A stretch of DNA of 64,000 nt, taken from JBGQOG01 sp052113705 (lineage in GTDB: Bacteria; Pseudomonadota; Alphaproteobacteria; Rhodobacterales; Rhodobacteraceae). Numbering within the stretch: position 1 is the first letter of the stretch; every line of letters starts with the position of its first letter. Under the pieces are notes generated by a model. That model made no database searches and was not told the origin of the DNA. It worked only from the letters and a program-made list of their open reading frames with translations. Location of the stretch: positions 186,001-250,000 of the forward strand of contig NZ_JBGQOG010000004.1 in the NCBI RefSeq assembly GCF_052113705.1. The letters are read 5' to 3'. Below, piece by piece: positions 59,316-64,000 of the stretch. The translations under genes were made by a program, and so were the position numbers.

Positions 59316-59771
59316 ATGACTTCGCAACTGACCGGCCCCAAGGTTCTGGCCATTGTGGTGACCGCCTTTGGCATCATCATCGCCGTCAATCTGGTGATGG
59401 CATGGAAGGCGGTCTCGACCTTTCCGGGGCTGGAGGTGGCCAATTCCTATGTTTCGTCGCAAACCTTCGACGCCGAGCGCAAGGCGCAGATCGCCTTGGG
59501 CTGGACGGCGACCCCCGCCTATGAAGACGGCGTGCTGACGCTGACGGTGCGCGATGCGGAGGGCTATCCGGCGCAGATCGCCAGCATGAGCGCGCTGGTG
59601 GGCCGCACCACCAATGTCAGCCAGGATGTGACCCCCGATTTCACCTATGCCAACGGCACTTACACCGCGCCGCTGCATCTGGATAAGGGCGCCTGGCTGA
59701 TGCATTTTGAGGCGCATGCGGTGGATGGCACGCTGTTCCGGCAGCGTCTGGACTTTCATGTGAGGGGCTGA
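59316..59771 (+). CDS. ccoH: Cytochrome cbb3 oxidase assembly protein CcoH
   Basis: A 151-residue FixH family protein. One N-terminal membrane helix (about residues 10-30) is followed by a periplasmic Ig-like domain with SYVSSQTFDAER, typical of FixH. It remains bound to the oxidase during assembly and is needed for its stability. It starts 1 base after ccoG with a GGAAGGAAG ribosome site. Confidence 0.94.
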   Translation: MTSQLTGPKVLAIVVTAFGIIIAVNLVMAWKAVSTFPGLEVANSYVSSQTFDAERKAQIALGWTATPAYEDGVLTLTVRDAEGYPAQIASMSALVGRTTNVSQDVTPDFTYANGTYTAPLHLDKGAWLMHFEAHAVDGTLFRQRLDFHVRG

Positions 59772-59774
59772 ACC

Positions 59775-62135
59775 ATGTCCGCGTCTGTGGCCGCCACCCG
59801 CATCGCCGATTTTGCTGCGGTCTCCGACCGGCTCCCGGCGGATGACCGTCAGGGGGTGGACCATGCCCCGGATGACGGAAAGCTTGGGGACGGAACGCTT
59901 GGGGGCGGGGGCCTTGGCGACGGGGGTCTTGAGGCTGGGGAGTTTGGGGAGGGGGGGCTGTCGTTTGCCGCCTGTCCGGCCTGTGCGGCCGCGCCTTCGG
60001 CGCAGGATATGGCGCGCGCCGCGGCACCGCGCGACAGCAGCCTGATGCTCTCGCTGCCCACCGCGCATTGCGCGGTCTGCATCACCGATGTCGAGCGCGC
60101 CTTGCAGGCGCATCCCGGCGTGCGCTCGGCGCGGGTCAATCTGACGCTGAAACGGGTCAGCGTGGCCGCCGATCCGGGGGTGGAGGCGGCGGCGCTGGTC
60201 GCCCGCCTCGCCGATATCGGCTATGAGGCGCATGAGCTGGACACCGGGCTCCTGTCCTCGACCGAGGCGGACCGGCGGGGGCGCGATATCCTGATGCGGA
60301 TCGGCGTGTCGGGCTTTGCCATGATGAACATCATGCTGCTTTCGGTCGCGGTCTGGTCGGGGGCAGGGGATGCCACGCGCGACCTGTTCCACTGGATTTC
60401 CGGGGCCATTGCCCTGCCGACGGTGGTGTTCGCCGGGCAGCCTTTCTTCAGTTCGGCTTGGGCCTCGCTGAAGGCGCGGCGGCTGGGGATGGATGTGCCG
60501 ATCTCGCTGGCGATCATCCTGGCCTCCTCGATCTCGGTTTTCGAGACGGCGCATTCCGGCGCGCATGTCTATTTCGACGCGGCGGTGATGCTGACCTTCT
60601 TCCTGCTGGTCGGGCGCTATCTCGACTACCGCACCCGCGCGGTGGCCCGTTCCGCCGCCGAGGAGCTGGCGGCGCTGGAGGTGCCCCGCGCGACGCGGCT
60701 GACCGGGGCCGGTGAAGAGGTGGTTTCGGTGGGTGATCTGCGGGCGGGCGATGTCATCCGCGTGCGGCCGGGCGGCCGGATCCCCGCTGACGGGGTGGTG
60801 CTCTCGGGCACGAGTGAGATTGACCGCTCGCTGTTGACGGGCGAGAGCCTGCCGGTCTGGGCGGGCGTCGATGTGGCGCTCTCGGCGGGGGAAGTGAATC
60901 TGACCGGGCCGCTGACCCTGCGGGTGACGGCGGCGGGGCGCGACAGTTCGCTGCACCGGATGGCCGATCTGGTTGCGGCGGCGGAATCCGCCCGCAACCG
61001 CTATACCTCGCTCGCCGAACGGGCGGCGCGGATCTATTCGCCCGGGGTGCATCTGTTGTCCTTCGCGAGTTTTGCGGGTTGGCTCTGGGTCAGCGGCGGC
61101 GATGTGCGGCTGGCGGTGAATATTGCGGCGGCGGTGCTGATCATCACCTGCCCCTGCGCGCTGGGCCTTGCGGTGCCTGCCGTCGTCACGGCGGCCAGTG
61201 GCAAGCTGTTTCGCGCCGGGCTTTTGATCAAGGATGGCACCGCGCTTGAGCGGCTGGCCGAGGTGGATTGCGTGGTCTTTGACAAGACGGGCACGCTGAC
61301 GCTCGGCCTGCCGGACCCGGTGGATCTGGCCGAACTGCCGCAGGGCGACCTGGCGGTGGCGGTGGCGCTGGCGGCGGGGTCTTCGCATCCCTTGTCGCAG
61401 GCGCTGGTGCTGGCGGCGCAGCGGCTGCGCGTGTTGCCCGCCCCGGTGACCGAGTTGCGCGAAGTGCCCGGCTCGGGTGTCGAGGGGATCTGGCAGGGGT
61501 TGCCGGTGCGGCTGGGCCGCGCGGGCTGGCTTGGCGCAGAGACGCCAGAGGGGGCGGGCACGGCGAGCTGGCTGCAGATCGGCGCTTCGGCGCCGCAAGC
61601 GATCCGCTTTACCGATCAGCTGCGCCCGGGTGCCGCGCAGGCGGTGCGGGAATTGCAGGCGATGGGCAAGACGGTGCATCTGCTCTCAGGCGACACGCCG
61701 GGGGCGGTGGCGCCCCTGGCTGCGGAACTCGGCATCCCCAATTGGCGGGCGGGCGTGTTGCCGGGCGACAAGGCCGCCGCCATCGCCGCGCTGACCGCCG
61801 CCGGGCATCGGGTGCTGATGGTGGGCGACGGGCTGAACGACACGGCGGCCCTTGCGGGGGCGCATGTCTCGATCTCGCCCGCCTCCGCGCTGGATGCGGC
61901 GCGGGCGGCGTCCGATATCGTGTTGCTCGGGCAGGATATGGCCCCGGTGGCGATGGCGGTGCGGATGGCGGTGGTCGCCCGCCGCCGGATCAAACAGAAC
62001 TTCGGAATTTCGATCGCCTATAATATCGTGGCGGTGCCCTTTGCGATTGCCGGTTTTGCCACGCCGCTGGCGGCGGCATTGGCCATGTCTCTCTCGTCGA
62101 TCACCGTGTCGCTGAACGCCTTGCGGCTGAAATAA
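59775..62135 (+). CDS. ccoI: Copper-exporting P-type ATPase for cbb3 assembly (CcoI/CtpA type)
   Basis: A 786-residue P1B-type ATPase that delivers copper to the periplasm for the oxidase CuB site. A heavy-metal domain has the modified motif AHCAVC (Cys99, Cys102). Eight helices, TGESLPV, the metal-site CPC (Cys459, Cys461), phosphorylation site Asp503 (DKTGTLT) and GDGLNDTAAL are present. The first 65 residues are unusual: five glycine-rich pentapeptides at residues 36-60 and a CPAC pair (about 67-70). It follows ccoH by 3 bases. Confidence 0.95.
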   Translation: MSASVAATRIADFAAVSDRLPADDRQGVDHAPDDGKLGDGTLGGGGLGDGGLEAGEFGEGGLSFAACPACAAAPSAQDMARAAAPRDSSLMLSLPTAHCAVCITDVERALQAHPGVRSARVNLTLKRVSVAADPGVEAAALVARLADIGYEAHELDTGLLSSTEADRRGRDILMRIGVSGFAMMNIMLLSVAVWSGAGDATRDLFHWISGAIALPTVVFAGQPFFSSAWASLKARRLGMDVPISLAIILASSISVFETAHSGAHVYFDAAVMLTFFLLVGRYLDYRTRAVARSAAEELAALEVPRATRLTGAGEEVVSVGDLRAGDVIRVRPGGRIPADGVVLSGTSEIDRSLLTGESLPVWAGVDVALSAGEVNLTGPLTLRVTAAGRDSSLHRMADLVAAAESARNRYTSLAERAARIYSPGVHLLSFASFAGWLWVSGGDVRLAVNIAAAVLIITCPCALGLAVPAVVTAASGKLFRAGLLIKDGTALERLAEVDCVVFDKTGTLTLGLPDPVDLAELPQGDLAVAVALAAGSSHPLSQALVLAAQRLRVLPAPVTELREVPGSGVEGIWQGLPVRLGRAGWLGAETPEGAGTASWLQIGASAPQAIRFTDQLRPGAAQAVRELQAMGKTVHLLSGDTPGAVAPLAAELGIPNWRAGVLPGDKAAAIAALTAAGHRVLMVGDGLNDTAALAGAHVSISPASALDAARAASDIVLLGQDMAPVAMAVRMAVVARRRIKQNFGISIAYNIVAVPFAIAGFATPLAAALAMSLSSITVSLNALRLK
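59880..59954 (+). repeat. 15-bp minisatellite inside ccoI
   Basis: Five in-frame 15-base units of the form x-x-x-CTT-GGG-GAC-GGG encode KLGDG, TLGGG, GLGDG, GLEAG and EFGEG. The copies have diverged, so the array is not newly expanded. Confidence 0.85.
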
Positions 62136-62183
62136 TACCCCTGACCTTTCGCCCCTCGGGGCCAAGCCTGAAATGAGAAACCG

Positions 62184-62342
62184 ATGGACGCACTCGTCTA
62201 TTCCATACCAATCTCGCTGCTTCTCGGGGGTGTTGGCCTCGGGGCGTTCTTCTGGGCATTGCGCAGCCGCCAATACGAAGACCCCAAGGGCGACAGCGAG
62301 CGGATTCTGTCGGATGAATGGGACGATCATCCGCGCCCCTGA
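62184..62342 (+). CDS. ccoS: Cytochrome oxidase maturation protein CcoS
   Basis: A 52-residue membrane protein: one helix (about residues 5-26, YSIPISLLLGGVGLGAFFWAL) with the RSRQYEDPKGDSERIL tail characteristic of FixS/CcoS. It is needed for insertion of redox cofactors into cbb3 oxidase, especially heme b and copper in CcoN. It lies 48 bases after ccoI with a modest GAGAA ribosome site and closes the ccoGHIS operon. Confidence 0.95.
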   Translation: MDALVYSIPISLLLGGVGLGAFFWALRSRQYEDPKGDSERILSDEWDDHPRP

Positions 62343-62364
62343 GCGCACCCCGCTGCCACCATGG

Positions 62365-62395
62365 AAAAAGCCGCATCCCATCGGATGCGGCTTTT
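62365..62395 (+). terminator. Intrinsic terminator of ccoGHIS
   Basis: AAAAGCCGCATCC, loop CAT, CGGATGCGGCTTTT. It is nearly symmetric and so probably works in both directions. Confidence 0.9.
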
Positions 62396-62405
62396 GTCAT
62401 TTGCA

Positions 62406-62450
62406 GGGCGGGGGAGGGGGCCCGGGGAGGGGGCCAAGGGAGGGGGGCTC
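62406..62450. repeat. G-rich tandem repeat at a convergent gene end
   Basis: Three units of 12-13 bases ending GGGAGG (GGGCGGGGGAGG, GGGCCCGGGGAGG, GGGCCAAGGGAGG) and a further G6 run. Multiple G tracts could form a quadruplex on the plus strand. Confidence 0.75.
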
Positions 62451-64000
62451 AGGGGCCCACCACCTCGCATTTGCCGGTGCGGGCAACCAGGCGGCGGCAG
62501 GCCAGGGTGGCCATATCCTCGGTCAGGCCGACGAAATTCGCCTCAAACCCGGTGGGACGGTGCGCCACTTTGCGCAGCGCATCGCCGAGCGTGTCGCTTT
62601 CGACAAGGGCGGTCTGCAGCAGCACGCGTTCCGCCTGGAACTGCGACGGGTATTTCCCGAGGTTGATGCTCCAGTTGCGCCCGCCCGAGGTCGAAATCCG
62701 CGCCACCACTTCCTGTTCGCGTTGCGGCGCGGCGGCCGGGGCCAGCCCGGTGAGAATCATGGTGCCGGGGGTCTTCGGGGCGGCCAAGGCCGCGGTCTCG
62801 GGCTGTGCGGCGGTCGATTGGACGAATTTCGCGCCGGTGTCACCCGTCACCGCTTGCCCTTGCATCTCGGCATGGGCGATGGCGGCCAGTTTCAGCGTCT
62901 CAGGCTGCACCGCGCTCGTCTGGGCAAAGCCCTGCACGGCGGGCAGCGCACTGTCGGCGGGCGCGGCTGCGGTGGGGGCGACGGGGGCAGGTTCGGCGGT
63001 GGCCATCTGCACCGGCGCCGCTTCGGGCACGGCGGCCAGACGGCGGGGGGCGAGAACCGGACGCGGGCTGGCGGCAAGGGCAAAATCCTCGGCCTCAACG
63101 GCCAGCGGGCTGTCCACAGCCTCTTCAGCCTCGGCGAGGGCGGCCTCGAGCACCGGAGCCTCTTCGGCAACCGCAACCGCCACGGCGGCAGGCGCGGTGG
63201 TTGCCGGGGCCTCTGCCATCGCCAGAGCGATGCTGTCCACGACCGATGCCTGCGCGGCGGCCACGGCGGCGGCCACGGCATCGGCATCATGGCTGATGGT
63301 GCCCGGACGGGCCGGGGGCCGCGGGCTGCGGTCGACGGCGGCGACCATGCGGATGATCTTGCCCGCGCCGCCCGCTTCGTCGTCTTGCGTGGTTTCGGGA
63401 CCCGCCGGGGCATCCAGCGCGCCTGAGGCCATCAATGCGGCGGAAGCCGGGGGCTTTTCTTTCACGTTCTTCGGCGCACGTGCAAAGCCCAGATCCAGGA
63501 GCTCTTTCATCTTGTTGTCGCGCGCCGGGGTCGAGGTGCCGCCGAGCACGGTCGCAACGATGCGCACGCCGTCGCGTTCCGCCGAGGCGGTCAGGTTGAA
63601 GCCCGCGGCATTGGTGAAGCCGGTCTTGATGCCGTCGGCACCCTTGTACGAGGAGAGAATGCGGTTGTGGCTGTAGACGGTGGCAATGCCCGCGTCCGCC
63701 GACTTGCGCGAGAAGATGTTGTAATATTGCGGGAAATCATAGAACAGCCGCCGCCCCAAAACCGTCATGTCATGGGCGGTGCTCAGGTGGCCCGAAGCGG
63801 TCAGCCCGTTGGCGTTCTTGAAGGTGGTGTCGTTCATCCCCAGCGATTTGGCGGTCTGGGTCATCCGGGCGGCGAACTTCGGCTCGGAGCCGGAAATCGC
63901 TTCGCCGATGGCAGTCGCGGCATCATTGGCAGATTTGATGGCGGCGGCGCGAATCAGATAGCGCAGGGCGATGCTTTGCCCCGGTTTCAACCCAATGCGC
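62449..64000 (-). CDS. D-alanyl-D-alanine carboxypeptidase with SPOR domain (partial)
   Basis: At least 516 residues; the gene runs off the window at 64000 and its N-terminus, with the signal peptide and SxxK active site, is outside. The visible part has SAND (SxN motif), KTG in GADGIKTGFTNAAG, then an Ala/Pro/Val-rich linker of about 250 residues and a C-terminal SPOR peptidoglycan-binding domain (WSINLGKYPSQFQAERVL). It is a class C low-molecular-weight PBP, probably acting in the periplasm at the division site. Confidence 0.92.
   Translation of the reverse strand, partial: RIGLKPGQSIALRYLIRAAAIKSANDAATAIGEAISGSEPKFAARMTQTAKSLGMNDTTFKNANGLTASGHLSTAHDMTVLGRRLFYDFPQYYNIFSRKSADAGIATVYSHNRILSSYKGADGIKTGFTNAAGFNLTASAERDGVRIVATVLGGTSTPARDNKMKELLDLGFARAPKNVKEKPPASAALMASGALDAPAGPETTQDDEAGGAGKIIRMVAAVDRSPRPPARPGTISHDADAVAAAVAAAQASVVDSIALAMAEAPATTAPAAVAVAVAEEAPVLEAALAEAEEAVDSPLAVEAEDFALAASPRPVLAPRRLAAVPEAAPVQMATAEPAPVAPTAAAPADSALPAVQGFAQTSAVQPETLKLAAIAHAEMQGQAVTGDTGAKFVQSTAAQPETAALAAPKTPGTMILTGLAPAAAPQREQEVVARISTSGGRNWSINLGKYPSQFQAERVLLQTALVESDTLGDALRKVAHRPTGFEANFVGLTEDMATLACRRLVARTGKCEVVGP

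Noticed and set aside
59295..61679. 794-residue minus-strand open frame opposite ccoH and ccoI
   Set aside because: Rich in His, Arg and Gln, the usual composition of antisense frames in GC-rich genes; the P-type ATPase on the plus strand is unambiguous.

Overview
The window is GC-rich, densely coded DNA from an alphaproteobacterium, most likely a Rhodobacter-type member of the Rhodobacterales. The evidence is an F0 ATP synthase operon with paired b' and b subunits (atpI-B-E-X-F), a membrane-anchored cytochrome cy, an fnrL/hemN/uspA/ccoNOQP/ccoGHIS anaerobic respiration cluster with clear FNR boxes, and a Hint-domain protein typical of the order. The species is not assigned. I see no prophage, insertion sequence, tRNA, rRNA or CRISPR array.

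Layout: 81-2773 atp F0 operon with a good promoter and terminator. 2804-7492 FadR-type regulator, OmpA-like lipoprotein, Hint protein, nth and an adenosine kinase. 7493-8025 no gene. 8026-10572 a divergent sulfotransferase and GT14-like glycosyltransferase pair. 10584-15245 HIT protein, orphan ABC ATPase, CHCC zinc-finger protein, polA. 15305-16692 hyi-like isomerase and DUF1285. 16817-23949 a tightly overlapped MoxR/DUF58/DUF4159 operon. 23986-28695 DUF599 protein and glycolate oxidase glcDEF. 28745-32213 secreted trypsin-like protein, Hsp20 behind a probable ROSE RNA thermometer, and pabB-pabC. 32217-35176 ffs-dnaX-ybaB-recR on the minus strand. 35305-40011 an NMT1-type ABC importer and a CpdB-like phosphoesterase. 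40317-43389 nudC, SRPBCC protein, pheA, cytochrome cy. 43541-50518 yejABEF-type peptide importer plus a GT4 glycosyltransferase. 50639-62342 hemN, fnrL, uspA, ccoNOQP, ccoGHIS. 62449-64000 a D-Ala-D-Ala carboxypeptidase with a SPOR domain, cut by the window edge.

How it works together: the last third is a low-oxygen respiration module. FnrL acts at palindromes of the TTGAY-N4-RTCAA type upstream of hemN/fnrL, uspA, ccoN and ccoG. CcoNOQP is the cbb3 oxidase, CcoGHIS its copper delivery and assembly machinery, cytochrome cy an electron donor to it, and HemN supplies heme without oxygen. The atp F0 operon belongs to the same bioenergetic theme.

The best leads for new biology are the MoxR/DUF58/DUF4159 operon, in which the two large membrane proteins carry degraded metal-binding (MIDAS-like) motifs; an FNR box with no gene behind it (57582-57595) followed by a large hairpin; the ROSE-like hairpin before hsp20; the sulfotransferase/glycosyltransferase pair; a 15-bp in-frame minisatellite at the start of ccoI together with other short G-rich tandem repeats at gene ends; and two families of dispersed intergenic palindromic repeats.
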